The translations under genes and the position numbers were made by a program. DNA of 64,000 nucleotides, from NCBI GenBank assembly GCA_030686995.1, contig CM060692.1:16907465-16971464 (forward strand), written 5' to 3'. The notes beneath the pieces were generated by a model. It ran no database searches and had not been told where the DNA came from. It saw only the letters and a program-made list of their open reading frames with translations. Positions within the stretch are counted from its first letter, which is position 1, and each line of letters starts with the position of its first letter. This document shows, piece by piece, positions 11,205 to 23,743 of the stretch. This DNA comes from Artemisia argyi (lineage: Eukaryota; Streptophyta; Magnoliopsida; Asterales; Asteraceae).

Positions 11205-12418
11205 TTATATTGTCTTCATCTCCACCTCCAACATCTCCGGTTCCCTCATCTGGTTCGTTTTAGTTTCAAATGGATCATTTGGCATTTCTTGTCTTATAAA
11301 ATTATGGAGAAGACAACATGCCATTATGATTCTATTTTTTAGGTCTATAGGATAATATGAGTTGTCCCTTAAAATTCCCCACCTAGCCTTCAGGATACGA
11401 AAACATCTTTTGATAACATTTCTAGCAGAAGAATGTTTCACGTTATATAATTCTTTTGGCGTAGTTGGTTGGTGTCCATCATGCCAGTCATTTAAATGAT
11501 ATCTTTGACCTTTATAAGGGGCAAGAAAGCCCTCTCCATTTGTGTATCCCGCGTCTACCAAATAGTAACATGTTCTTGGAACTTTCAAGCCATGTGGCCT
11601 ATCAAGAGCATCTCGAAGAACTCTACCATCAGCGGCCGATCCCTCCCAACCCGGTAACACAAAGATAAATTGCATATCTGGTGAACACACCACTAATACA
11701 TTTGTGGCAATCTCTCTCTCTCCTTTTCGTGTTCTGTATCTAGGCTTCTCTTTAAGTGGCACCAAGCACTTTATGTATGTTCCATCTAAATCTCCAAGGC
11801 AATTCTAGAATAACAAGTAAATATAAGTTACCATATACTTGGCTACCATTGTAAAATTAGCAAGAACTCGTCCAAAAAAATATAACATACCTTGAACCAT
11901 TTCCATCTATGATCAGTAGAGTCCTCGGGTATAGGTTGGGGTTTCTTAAGCAAATGTGAATGTAATCTTATTACCGCATTGCAAACTCGAGAGAAATGCC
12001 TACTAATGGTTTCTCCCGAACGGTAAAAATGACATATCATGACCCGGTTTTTAACATTGTGGGCTATAATGTGAAGGAAAATGGCGACTTGTTCATCAAT
12101 ATCCATATTTCTACTCGCTTTTAATCCTCCCAATGTTTCAAGCATGTTACATAACTTAACGAAACACTTTCGAGTCATCCTAATTTGAGATATGGACATA
12201 GTGTCACTCTCAAAAACATACCTATGCAATATTAAAAATCGATCTATTTTTGATGTAGAGTATCGAATACATGGTCTCTCCATTTCGTATTCAATAACCA
12301 GCATGTAAAGCGAAATAACAAACCAAACAACAATTGTAATAACTTGATTCCACCATGCCATAATCATGGTTTGTCTCTTTTGCTTACGTTTACGGGTTGC
12401 TAAACTAAGTCGGGCCAT
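11205..12418 (-). CDS. PIF/Harbinger DDE transposase, two exons, catalytic Glu replaced
   Basis: Exon 1 is 12418-11891 (176 codons, ending HRWKWFK before a GTATGT donor). The intron is 11890-11805 (86 bp, ending TTCTAG). Exon 2 is 11804-11205, giving 375 residues, normal for the family. Exon 2 starts [11 protein letters not shown] (first catalytic Asp), then [36 protein letters not shown] (second Asp), and [17 protein letters not shown]. In relatives the last motif reads IER-FG-LK-RW, and its Glu is the probable third catalytic residue; here it is Lys (AAA), predicting a dead enzyme. The enzyme would cut the TIRs with help from the Myb-like partner 7 kb away on the same strand. A domesticated ALP1-like gene is possible but less likely given the flanking TIRs. 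Confidence 0.85.
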
Positions 12419-13093
12419 TTCCTGTCCATCAAAACTTTGAAGTTACAATAACAACAACAAAAAATAACAATCAAACATAAAACCACAAAAATATAGCAAC
12501 ATAAACATCAAAAAGTAGCAACAATAATAGCAAGAAAGCACCAACAATAACAATATCGACAACTATAGCAACAAAAAAATAACATCAAATTATTCATCAA
12601 AATACAAGAACAAAATATCATTAAAATATAAGACACACAACAATAAAAAAAATGAAAAGTCATTCACGACACAATCATCAATAAACAAAAAAATTGAGTT
12701 ACAAAAAAGATAAATGTGGAACATGCTTTTAAGATGCTGTGTTACTGTATAGATGGAAAAGGAAGTAAAAATATAGTAGATCCGCAAATAGGATCAAAAT
12801 CATACCTGCAATTTGACAATAGAGAAAAGAAAGAGATGAAGTAAAGTGTAAAATGAGTGGACAAGAGAAAAAGGTAGTATATAGTTAGGTGGGACAAAAT
12901 TATTTTAATGGGTAGTGAAGTCTCTTTATTTTAATTCCTAGTGGATTTTTAAAGATTCTATCAGGTTGTAAAAGGAATGTCTAATTCCTTAGTATGTAGA
13001 TTTTAAGAAAGTTAAAACATTCCAATTCCATAATTTTTCCAACCAAACACGATTTAAAATTTGAATCTATTTCTTGAACCAAACAGGCCATTA

Positions 13094-14039
13094 TAGTATT
13101 ACAAGGGGTTTTGAGAAGGGCCTGAAGAAGAGGATAAAGTTTGTGCATGTTTATCCCATATTTAAGATGGCCCTAAATAGGAGGAGGAAGCTCGTGCAAA
13201 TGTTGGTTCAAGAGGTAAAAGATACAAATAATTGGAAAATTGGTTACATGAAGGAAGTATACAATACATTTTAGATGGATCGGAACATGAGGTTTATTTG
13301 TATCTTCATTTGTTAACATCCTTTTATGGAACAGTTAAGGAGTTCTTTTGTATAAATGTTTTATATATACTGTAAAACACTAAAAATTAGCGAGATTTAA
13401 GCTATTAAACTTAATCGATGTGTTTAGTTCCTAAATTGTTGGTGTCAATTGAGGCAATGTGTTACATCTCAACTTACTTTTATTTGTCATTGATGATTTA
13501 CAATAAATATATGAATGTTGTTTTGATAATAATTGGATGGTTGTTAATTTAAAGTATTGATGATAGTACTAAAATGAAACAAAAATAATAAATAGCATAT
13601 TTCAACAAATCCGTTAGATAAAAACAATGTATCGATCTTATTAGTTTATACCAGAACTTGTTCGGATCGAATATTAGACTTAAACGGGCTCCACCACAAT
13701 GTGCGTCAGCCTCAAATCATTCATCAAAAGTAAGGGAATCATTGTTTCCTTTTATTTAGAATTTGGACCAAATATCATACTTGAATTGGCTCCAACGCAA
13801 CGCGTCATGGCCAAATTCCTCGATATTAGCAATATCCATAGAGACAAGAGTACAATTTAACATCTTAGCTCTTGATTTGGGTGCAGTAATTATAATGAAT
13901 ACAGATGATTATATTAAAAAAATCAAATTTTATATAAATAAAATCCAATCCCAACACGGTGCATGGGTAATAATGAACCTTGTTATATCTGAAGCACTAA
14001 AGTATTACAGAATATAGAAGTGCACATTATTGCTAACTA
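13094..14039. other. No gene recognised
   Basis: AT-rich sequence between the Harbinger element and the cysteine-rich peptide gene. Short frames at 13074-13274 and 13763-14017 have no domain, signal peptide or splice context that I can support. Confidence 0.5.
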
Positions 14040-14777
14040 TTATCTAGTAAATATTAATTTTAGAGAGTAACAACAACAATGCTTATCAAATCCACAATGA
14101 GCTTTTGTATTGGGATCACAATATCCTTTACATTCACCGTCATCATGACAAAACCAAGGATAGCACTGGCTTTTTTCTGAATTCGGTACATTAGAGCAAC
14201 TTCTTGGAATACATTCATCCACTTGTGCATAAAATTGAATCTTATTGCATTCTCCATGAACTCCTGTTATCAAAACCAAAATACTTTCCATAAAAATATG
14301 AAGATCATCTTTTGTTTCAAGCGACATTCAACGTAATTTAATGTTTTCAAACACACAACCACAAAACAAGGTACTAATTAACGAACCACAAAATGTACTT
14401 TGACAATTTGCTCTTCTTTACAGAACTTTTACATGTTAGATTGATGTGTAAGGGATCATGTGTACATAAAAAAACTCTAAGTTAATATACCTCAAATGGA
14501 AATATACGCTTCTCACATTATTTTTGAAAAAGTAAATAAAGATCATCATCAAGTGAATATACATAATTTAAAGATAGCAAATTGTAAGCATAGCAAATTT
14601 ATAAATATCATATGTTGCATGAATATGTTATTGTTAATGGAATAAATATTATGTACATGTTGTCTTCGAATTCGAGAAGCTTGATTAGATATAAGAATAA
14701 AAGTTAAAAAAAAATTCACCTGCTACGATAAGTAACAAAGTGAAGAAGACAAACTTAAACGAAATGAATTTCTCCAT
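14040..14777 (-). CDS. Secreted cysteine-rich peptide, two exons
   Basis: Exon 1 (14777-14720) encodes MEKFISFKFVFFTLLLIVA plus one base, a classic signal peptide, before a GTGAAT donor. A 456-bp intron (14719-14264, ending GATAACAG) leads to exon 2 (14263-14040), which joins in phase 1. The product is 93 residues. The mature part has 11 cysteines with spacing C-x11-C-x3-C-x10-C-x4-C-x5-C-x3-C-x7-C-x5-CCC. A phase-1 intron just after the signal peptide is the usual layout of plant defensin-like and other cysteine-rich peptide genes, which act outside the cell in defence or signalling. I do not recognise this cysteine pattern. A TATA box lies 58-64 bp upstream. The odd cysteine number suggests a free thiol, dimer or mild decay. 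Expression is untested. Confidence 0.6.
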
Positions 14778-14830
14778 TTGTTGTTTCTTAAAGCCCAACC
14801 TTTCATAATGGGTATTTTTAATCAATTCAC

Positions 14831-14844
14831 TTTAATTTATAGCA
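14831..14844 (-). promoter_or_regulatory. TATA box of the cysteine-rich peptide gene
   Basis: On the minus strand GCTATAAATTAAAG lies about 60 bp before the exon 1 ATG (14777). The position and consensus fit a plant core promoter with a short leader. Confidence 0.5.
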
Positions 14845-15778
14845 TCCAATTAATTGAAATAATGTAATGATATTATATCAATAAATGATATAATATCAAC
14901 TTTATAATGTAAAAGGTATGTAGAACCCGTGCTACGCACATGCTTCGAATCTAATTGTTAATCGCGTATTCTTTCTGTGTATTGGCGAGTGTATGCTTTA
15001 TTATTGTTTAGTATGTTGTATGAAACGTTTTGACTTTCTTGTATAAAAATTTAAAAATGTTTGATGTTGTTTTGGTTTTGTGGTGTTGTATTTTATAAAT
15101 GGGCTTTTGGTTATTAAGTTATGATGGCTTTGTTTCTTTTGGCCTATTACTTATTTGCATGATAAAAAAAATGGTTTTGTTTCTTTTGGTCTATTACTTA
15201 GCCCTACAATACTTGTCCATTAGATGATTTTTGCATGGTAATATAAAGCACGCAGGGTATATCTAATGTTTAATGTGCATTAAATATTTTCTTTATTAAG
15301 TTTGTAAGTTAAAGTTTGTGTAATAAGGTACATATAATAATGCCACATTAACTGTATAAAAATCGTTACAAACCTTTTTAGCTTCATCTCATTTTATTGT
15401 ACAACTAATTTCATTGAAAATTAACATTGAAGTTTAACTAATATTAATAAATTTTATCAATAAACTCAATTCTAAATAGCTAAGCAAATGAATTTTAATT
15501 AACACACTATTAATAATTCTTAAAACCTTGCGATTCGCGAACCTTCTTCTTTTCAATAATAATTCAATTGCACACGATAAATTCATTCTAATACTTCTCA
15601 AAGAGCATTCGAAAGCAACTACTTACATAAACTAATCACGCTAAAAAGTATCATTTAACCATTTAAATGTTGCTTTACATACATGCTTGTGCACATTTTC
15701 TTGAATCAATTCGCACATGTGAGATACATCAATAGAAAACGCACATAAATTACTTTTATATGAAAATGCATTAACATA

Positions 15779-15862
<84 letters not shown>

Positions 15863-16081
15863 TTATCTATAACAATCATCTAAATATGTAAGAAACAAAG
15901 AAAATAGTTGGTATCTCAATCTTTGGTTCCATTTATCTAAGCATGCATGATCTTGTGTGATTTTTATGGTACCTGCGTATGATAACTAAATTAAGAAAAG
16001 AAGACCAAGTTAATTACAAACATCTAAAAGATGTGTGAATCATCTTCAAATGTACATAATAAATGTGATTTTGGCTGGTTT
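14845..16081. other. No gene recognised; contains a TA microsatellite
   Basis: AT-rich intergenic sequence. I see no domain-bearing frame on either strand. The (TA)n tract at 15783-15860 is listed separately. Confidence 0.5.
15783..15860. repeat. (TA)n microsatellite
   Basis: About 39 uninterrupted AT dinucleotides. Confidence 0.95.
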
Positions 16082-16322
16082 AGATAGGCATGAATTAGGT
16101 TAAATTATTAATTATTCTAGCAACTTTTCGCAACCCTTGCACTTCATCTAACCGACTTTTAATTCTATACTAAATGTCATGTGATCAATCGGGCAACCCT
16201 TGCACTTCATCTCCTTTAATGATTGTATATTTATTATAAGGCTACATTGAATTTCGAGCATTAGCTATCTTGTACTCTATGCAATCTTGATGCCTACACA
16301 ATAAATTATAGGACTGAATCTT
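16082..16322 (+). repeat. Direct duplicate of 2672-2912 (right copy)
   Basis: It matches the left copy through GCAACCCTTGCACTT, TACTAAATGTCATGTGATCAA and AATTATAGGACTGAATCTTA. Here it continues past the single TTA into TATTATTATATA without a Harbinger insertion, giving a paralogous empty site. Confidence 0.8.
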
Positions 16323-16729
16323 ATATTATTATATATAGATAGATAAGACTATTTTGTTCTATTTTTTAGTTTTTATTTTTTAATTTTTTCCTCAATAAAA
16401 TATATTAAAAAATTATTCTTTGTTGCAGCTATTTTTTATTAATTCTTTTATTAATGTTATCAAAAAGTGGTATCTCTTCAAACATACAAAATTGCATATA
16501 TATCATTTGCATGCATAAAAACTATTGTACCATGTGCATCAAACTTATTGTTTTAAATTAAGACTATTTTGTTTTAATTTAATCAAATGAAATTATTTAA
16601 AGTTTACAAAATATAGTACAAAAGAAATACAAGAAATCATGCGTCTGATCATTTATTTAGGAACAGCCAAACAATCCAATCAAGTCAAGGAACAGCCTGC
16701 AATGTTCGTAATCATTTCTATCGAAAAAC

Positions 16730-18451
<1,722 letters not shown>

Positions 18452-18524
18452 TTTCGGTACAACTGACGACGTTGTTAATTTGTTGCTTGGTTACTGGTGA
18501 CTGTAACTTGGAACCTAAATATGT

Positions 18525-18562
18525 AAATATAGGTTGGTTTGATGAAGTCAGTGATGAAGTCA
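18525..18562 (-). promoter_or_regulatory. Reductase promoter: as-1-like tandem site and TATA box
   Basis: On the minus strand TGACTTCA occurs twice (18562-18555 and 18550-18543), 12 bp apart start to start, the spacing of the two TGACG cores in classic as-1/ocs elements. CTATATTTA (18533-18525) follows 9 bp later, and the ATG is 74 bp further. TGA bZIP factors bind such sites in xenobiotic-induced promoters. The core here is TGACT, not TGACG, so binding is inferred. Confidence 0.45.
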
Positions 18563-19179
18563 CTGGTTTACATATAGAATTTGGCGGCTAAGAAGATTAT
18601 GAACTCATTGATGACGTGGTTAAGTAGGCCATTTTGGGCTTTGTTTGGGCCATTGGCCCATATATAACATTGGTTCAAATGGTCACAGTGGGCCAAACTA
18701 ACAATTAACTTATACTATCTAGTTTACAATTTGAGCTAGATTAACAACCAAAATTGGTTAATAGTGATACAATTTGATTACGAAGAAAATACATTAGCAT
18801 GAGAGGTATTTATAAATTATAACAACCAAAATTGGTTTTATTAATATTGTTGGTCATCGCATAATTTACTTAATAGGATACATTCATTCTGCACACAGGA
18901 GAGTGAGTTAACTCAAACTGGATATTTGCAGTTAGAAATACATAGCAGGACTGAGTCATATTTCTAAATTCATATGAATTAGCTCAAGATTAGAAACAAA
19001 TAAAACTAAAGAACTTGATATATGATGAAAAACTAAATGGCATTAGTATTCGTTCCAATGTTGTACATTCATGCATCATGTTCAATTGCAAACAACAAAG
19101 TAGCAAAATTATATAACTCAGCATATCTAATATAAACTGCTTCAATTCCAACAAAATATTTGTGCATATCACCCAAAGG

Positions 19180-19226
<47 letters not shown>
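19180..19226. repeat. A homopolymer, about 47 bp
   Basis: An uninterrupted run of A on the plus strand, 120 bp beyond the stop of the F-box gene. On that gene's strand it is poly-T, so it is not its poly-A tail. It could be the A tail of a decayed plus-strand retroposed copy, or simple slippage. Confidence 0.9.
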
Positions 19227-19228
<2 letters not shown>

Positions 19229-19349
19229 AACTATCAGTTAATCTGTATTTAATAGCGCTTCAAACTCCATACCTTACTTCCATGCTAAAAAGTATTCTCT
19301 TATATGCTCCAGAATCCACAGTGTTGCAATGTTGCCATTAACTTAGACC

Positions 19350-20486
19350 TCAATTTATGTCAAAATTAATATTACAATCTTCTTCGTCAAGCAACAGTAG
19401 TGATTCCGTATAAGAAGTCACAAAACTTGAGCGGAATTCTCCAGGAATCCCAATATAGTTGATTTGCTCTGAGTTAGGATCATAAACATAAAGTCCAGGC
19501 TCTTCTGTATCACTTTTAATAACAATTATAGGTTCACCACTCTTTCTAAATCCAAGTACATCACTTACCGATACATTTGGTCTGTTAACAGTGAATATCG
19601 GTGTAAACAATTTTGGATCACCATTCTGCAACATCCATACACGTACATTGGACTCATCACTTTTTTTTTCAAGCACAACAAGAGACTCCTTTAGCTTAGA
19701 TATAAATATATCGCCGCCCCTTGTGAAACCATCGGGGAGGTATACTTCTGTAAAATCTTCAGTTATTGTATCAAATGACACAATCAGATGAGAACTATCA
19801 AACATATCAACAGCACGCCAATAAATAAAATTATCTATAACCACCTGATTATGCGTGAAGGCAATTGAATTGCGAGGCAGGTTGCTATGTGGACTTCTCC
19901 AAACCCCTGAGCTTAATGTAAAAACCTCAACTCGTCGAGGAGTAAATTTACATTCCATCCACATCCCAGTACTACATATAATCTTGACAAGCTTAGGGTC
20001 ATTAGTATGTGGACAAACTCCAAAACCAAAAAGAGTTTCATTAATAGGTACATCTAACACACTAGGCACATCAATAGCAACTGATTTCTCAATTTTAGGA
20101 TTCCAAACAGCCATCCTGATTGATCCAGACCCATTCCGCTTTACACGATAGCCGCCAAAACAGAACAAGCCTTGAGAACTTCCAATTAGTGTTGGAAATT
20201 CAACGGGAACTCTCATGGAAAACTTGTGTTGGGGGAGAGTGTCATCATCAACTACAATCGAAACGTGTAATATCTTATAATGATTCTCTCTGACAATATA
20301 ACCAACAAGAAGATGATGTTGTGGTTTGGTGTGGTTGATGACCTGGTTATTAACAGTTATCTTAGACCTATCGATTAGAGACTTCCACTGTTTTGAAACT
20401 GATTTAAATCGCATCAATGATTTGACTGGAAGCCTTTTCACGATTTCGAATTGAATTTCAGAAGGTATATAGTAGTACTCTGCCAT
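19350..20486 (-). CDS. F-box protein with F-box-associated domain
   Basis: A single exon of 378 codons with a clear ATG and no breaks. The N-terminus has an F-box at about residues 6-46 (IPSEIQFEIVKRLPVKSLMR then FKSVSKQWKSLI), which binds SKP1 in SCF ubiquitin ligases. The rest matches the plant F-box-associated (FBA) type: FCFGGY near residue 111, MAVWNPKIEKS near 126, FGFGVCPHTNDPKLVKI near 150, then WRSPHSNLP and a beta-rich repeat region used to pick the substrate. It probably marks an unknown protein for degradation. The family is large and evolves fast in plants, so no symbol is given. It lies 0.9 kb upstream of the reductase on the same strand, with no sign of a shared function. Confidence 0.92.
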   Translation of the reverse strand: MAEYYYIPSEIQFEIVKRLPVKSLMRFKSVSKQWKSLIDRSKITVNNQVINHTKPQHHLLVGYIVRENHYKILHVSIVVDDDTLPQHKFSMRVPVEFPTLIGSSQGLFCFGGYRVKRNGSGSIRMAVWNPKIEKSVAIDVPSVLDVPINETLFGFGVCPHTNDPKLVKIICSTGMWMECKFTPRRVEVFTLSSGVWRSPHSNLPRNSIAFTHNQVVIDNFIYWRAVDMFDSSHLIVSFDTITEDFTEVYLPDGFTRGGDIFISKLKESLVVLEKKSDESNVRVWMLQNGDPKLFTPIFTVNRPNVSVSDVLGFRKSGEPIIVIKSDTEEPGLYVYDPNSEQINYIGIPGEFRSSFVTSYTESLLLLDEEDCNINFDIN

Positions 20487-20769
20487 CTTGAGTTTTCCAA
20501 TAATTGCTTAGGGGTTGAAGGTTACGTAGTGTTTTGTTGAATGCTAGGTTCTTATCAATGATCTCGACTTATAGTTGATATTTTTTGCGGCTAAAACTCA
20601 AAAAAGCAAAAATGTGTTTTTATACTCAAACTAGGATTATAATTTAACAGTTGTTCTAAAACTAGTACGACTTTGAAAAAGTATTCTAAAACAAGGATTC
20701 CTAAACATCTTTAATGTTCTCTTTCCACAATATTTTTTCACTACAGCACTTATATATTTTGGTATGCAA

Positions 20770-21060
20770 GCGTGTATGTTTGCACACTACTGAAAAGCAG
20801 CTCTTTGAGAAACGCGATTACCGATACTAATCAAAGTCATCAATCTGCGACATGTTATTCCACTCGTCTAGCGACGCAAGTGCAAACTATGTCACACGTT
20901 ATATCAAAATATTTTTTTAGGATGACGTTGCAATCTGTGTCGGCAATTGTGTTGCTATCTTTGCGTCGTTCTAACCTAAAGTCGACATTGATGTTGCTAA
21001 TCTTACGTAAGTATATCTGTTTGTTATCGATCAGTTTATTATTAATTACCAAAAGTAAAG
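20770..21060 (+). mobile_element. Possible CACTA-type transposon end, decayed
   Basis: CACTACTGAAAAGCAG at about 20789 resembles CACTA terminal repeats. Downstream are short motifs built on GCGACG, TTGCGTCG and GTTGC, like CACTA subterminal repeats. No matching opposite end was found and no transposase is present. Low confidence. Confidence 0.3.
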
Positions 21061-21078
21061 TAACTCCTAATACCGTCT

Positions 21079-21296
21079 TTCACGGGTTATGGGTCCCAAT
21101 ACCATCTTCCACGGTGTATGAGGGAGGTTGAGACGTAGACAGCCTTACCCCTACCTAAGGTAGAGAGGCTGCTTCCGGTTCTACCAAATATAGAAAAGGA
21201 CCTCCGGCCTTGCAAGGGGTGAGGATCGAATTCTTGACCTTTGTCTCCAGAGGCAAGAGTGTTAACTACTTGATCCAACCTTGATTGTTTAATTAC
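21079..21296 (-). mobile_element. tRNA-derived SINE (Au-like)
   Basis: On the minus strand the head (from about 21296) reads TTGGATCAAGTAGTTAACA then CTCTTGCCTCTGG, followed by a B-box-like AATTCGATCC, resembling a tRNA promoter. The body has GCAGCCTCTCTACC and GGTAGGGGTAAGGCTG, the hallmark core of plant Au-type SINEs. It ends near 21080 without a clear tail. Such elements are transcribed by RNA polymerase III and moved by LINE enzymes. Part of the last 30 bp recurs imperfectly just beyond (CCAATACCATCTTCCACGG and CTAATACCGTCTTTCACGG). Confidence 0.7.
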
Positions 21297-21579
21297 CAAG
21301 ATGATATCAAAACTGCAATGATAGCAATGTTATTTAACTATAATTTCAGTTGATGTAATTAGTTGCTGTTATTTATTATACCAATGTATGTACCTAAAAA
21401 TTATGGAAAATGTTTTAAAAAAGTATAATACTTGTCATCATTTGTTTTTTTTGGGGTATGGAACAAATTTTTTTGCTTTTCAGAACATTTTTCTCGCTTT
21501 TTTTTTTTTTTTTTTTAATCTTTTATGGGTACTGAAAACTTCTGAAAACTATTTTGCCCAGTGAATTTGTGAAAATTGC

Positions 21580-22225
21580 ATCCACCATCCATAGGGTAAA
21601 TTACGTAAATGGTACCTCTTATTTAGCGAAAATTGCATCCACTGTCCCTAAACTTTTTTTTTATTGATCAACTTCTTATGGTTTTGACCCGTTACTTTTT
21701 ATATGTTTTGGTCTGTTTTTATAAGTTTTCGCCCGTTTTCGTCCGTTTTTTACTTTTTTTTCATCCGTTTTATACGTTTTCAGACGTTTTTATCCGTCAT
21801 CATCCGTGTTTATACGTTTTCGTCTACTTTTATTCATCCGTTTTTATCCGATTTTATACGTTTTCACATGTGACGAAAAAAATAGTTCTAAAAAAATATT
21901 TCAGGAAAGAAATCAGAAAGAAGTTTTTCGACAAAAAAAATCCGGGAAAAAATTTGGAAAAAGAAAAATTGGGAAAAAAATTCCGAAAAAAAGTTCGACA
22001 AAAAAATTCCGGAAAAAAAATCTTGAAAAAGAATTCCGAAAAAAGAAATTTGGAAAAAAAATCGGGAAAAAAAATTTGAAAAAGAATTTCCAAAAAAAAA
22101 TTCTAAAAAAAAATTTGAATTTTTTTTAAGGGATCATTTATGTAATTTACCTTAGGGACGGTAGATAAAATTTTCGCTAACCCATAAGGACCATTTATGT
22201 AATTTGGAAAGGTAAAAGGGTCATC
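21580..22225. mobile_element. Inverted-repeat element with A-rich degenerate core
   Basis: Left arm around 21597-21652 (TTTAGCGAAAATTGCATCCA and TGTCCCTAA) matches the reverse complement of 22137-22205 over about 70 bp with mismatches. Between them is a T-rich then A-rich repeat of units such as GGAAAAAAATT, with one TTTTCACATGTGACG unit at 21861. It looks like a MITE or MULE derivative filled by simple-sequence expansion. The Lys-rich open frames it creates are not genes. I could not define a target duplication. Confidence 0.5.
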
Positions 22226-23119
22226 ACTAGACATCGGTACCTATTAAAATAAATAAATAAATAAAAATAAAATAAAATGCCCATAAAAGTAACGAGATTT
22301 TCTAGCGACTAATATTTTAGTTACATAAAACGTTATATTAAACATTCAACCAAAATATCCTTATAACTGTATGCCGTTATAAAATCATGTTGTTAATCAC
22401 AGGTACTCGTCTAGTAAGTAATGCATTAGACATAGTGAGGTCTAGTTTTTAGCTTTATCCTAGGATCCTATATTTATAGACCTATGACAATACAAAATAG
22501 TAGTGCAACACAATACTTGACCAACATGAACCGAACCTAAGTCGAACAATAACATTGTGAACAATAACATTGTGACACTATTTACCTTTTCAGTTGTTTA
22601 CTTCTTCAACCTTAAAATCATAAAAACCATCCCATGATATACCTCCAACTAAAGCAATAATGTGACTTAAAAAAACAATATTGATCTTGCGTTTACTATT
22701 AGATTATACAACAAATTAAAAGTTTTACCTAAGCAGAAATGTTGTGCTTTAAAAATCAGTTTAGAAAACTTGTTACGAAAATCTTTGCACAATAAATGAT
22801 TGAAGATTTGCTAAGATATTTGTTTAACTTTCTTATATTAACTCATTGACCCAACATTCATATATATAAACCGTTCCTTAAAAGTGATTTCAAAACATAA
22901 TATAGATTTTCAGTTTTCACTTTTAAGAAAAATTGGTTTTTCTACTGTATGTAGTTAAGGTTAAGTAAATTACTCAAAATAAATATGTTCGGGATACTTG
23001 CCTAGGAAAAGGTAAGAGAATTAGAGATGGAGTGGGACTGTAGAAAAGTTGTTGCTAAAACTGCAGATGAAGCGTTGTAGATGAAGATGAAGCGCACGTG
23101 AGATTAAAAATAAAGATTA
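22226..23119. other. No gene recognised
   Basis: It starts with an AATA-rich simple repeat (22241-22275) and continues as AT-rich sequence. No frame with a domain was seen. Confidence 0.5.
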
Positions 23120-23373
23120 CTCCTTCCGTCCCAAAATTTTAGTCATGTTTGACTTTTTTGGTATTTCTTACTTAACTTTGACTCTAAATATTTGTGTTTG
23201 TGTTATATAATACTTGATAAAAATTATACCAATGAAAAATGCATTTAAAACTCAATCCATTCATATATTTTGCATCAAGTATCATGTAATATAAACAAAA
23301 ATACATAAAGTCAAAGTTAAAAAATAATGACCGAAAAAGTTAAACAGGGACTATAATTTTGAAACGGGGGGAG
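23120..23373. mobile_element. Stowaway MITE (Tc1/mariner type)
   Basis: 254 bp with ends CTCCTTCCGTCCCAAAATT and, in inverse, CTCCCCCCGTTTCAAAATT, flanked on both sides by TA (23118-23119 and 23374-23375). These are the hallmarks of Stowaway elements. Inner arms also pair (TTTGACTTTTT with GTTAAACAGG-side sequence). It has no coding capacity and would depend on a mariner transposase. Confidence 0.85.
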
Positions 23374-23388
23374 TATTTTTATAAGCTA

Positions 23389-23743
23389 TGTTGGGAATTA
23401 TACTAACAGTTACCACGGTTATGAGAAGATGTTACAACTGCAGAAGATTGTACTTGCAGTGGAAACTCATTACCACTGCAAGAACATATATTACCACTGC
23501 TTATTAGATAACTGTTAGGAAGCGTGTTTAGATAAATATAGAATAGATCTTGTGTATATCTTATTCTATTAGCTTTATACTTATCTTGTAGAAGAGGACT
23601 CCTTGTGCTATAAAAGGAGATCCTAGGTTAAAGGTTTAATATACGTTTTTCTAGAGCTTCAAGGTGTAACCCTAGTGATATCAAGATCACTCGTATTATT
23701 ATCATTAATAATATTGGAGCTAATAGTTTGTTTACATACATTG
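23389..23743 (+). mobile_element. Older LTR fragment split by the Sirevirus-like element
   Basis: It begins TGTTGGGAATTATAC, a common copia LTR start, contains a good TATA box (GCTATAAAAGGAG near 23608), and is interrupted at 23743 by the younger element. It resumes at 34479 and may end near 34604 (ATCCATCA). ACCACTGC motifs repeat near 23474-23500. I could not confirm a flanking duplication, so whether this is a solo LTR or part of a deleted element is open. Confidence 0.4.

Larger units (their letters stand above)
2913..13090 (-). mobile_element. PIF/Harbinger DNA transposon, split by an LTR element
   Basis: The left end GGGCCCGTTTGGTTCA (2913-2928) matches the reverse complement of the right end (TGGCCTGTTTGGTTCA, ending at 13090). 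TTA flanks both sides (2910-2912 and 13091-13093), the target duplication expected of PIF/Harbinger. Subterminal sequence also matches (AATTCCAAT and AAGGAATTGG types). Inside are the two genes of this superfamily, both on the minus strand: a DDE transposase (11205-12418) and a Myb/SANT protein (3633-4331). Without the nested element at 4538-11042 it would be about 3.7 kb, a normal size. Both genes carry likely damaging changes, so the copy is probably inactive. Confidence 0.9.

Noticed and set aside
14060..14327. Single-exon reading of the cysteine-rich peptide starting MSLETKDDLHIFMES
   Set aside because: That start lies in the presumed intron and gives no signal peptide; the upstream exon with a signal peptide and splice sites fits better.
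20772..21131. 119-codon Leu/Ser-rich plus-strand frame
   Set aside because: It overlaps a CACTA-like remnant and the SINE; no domain.
21633..22129. Lys/Phe-rich frames with strings of GKK-type residues
   Set aside because: They come from A-rich simple repeats within the inverted-repeat element.
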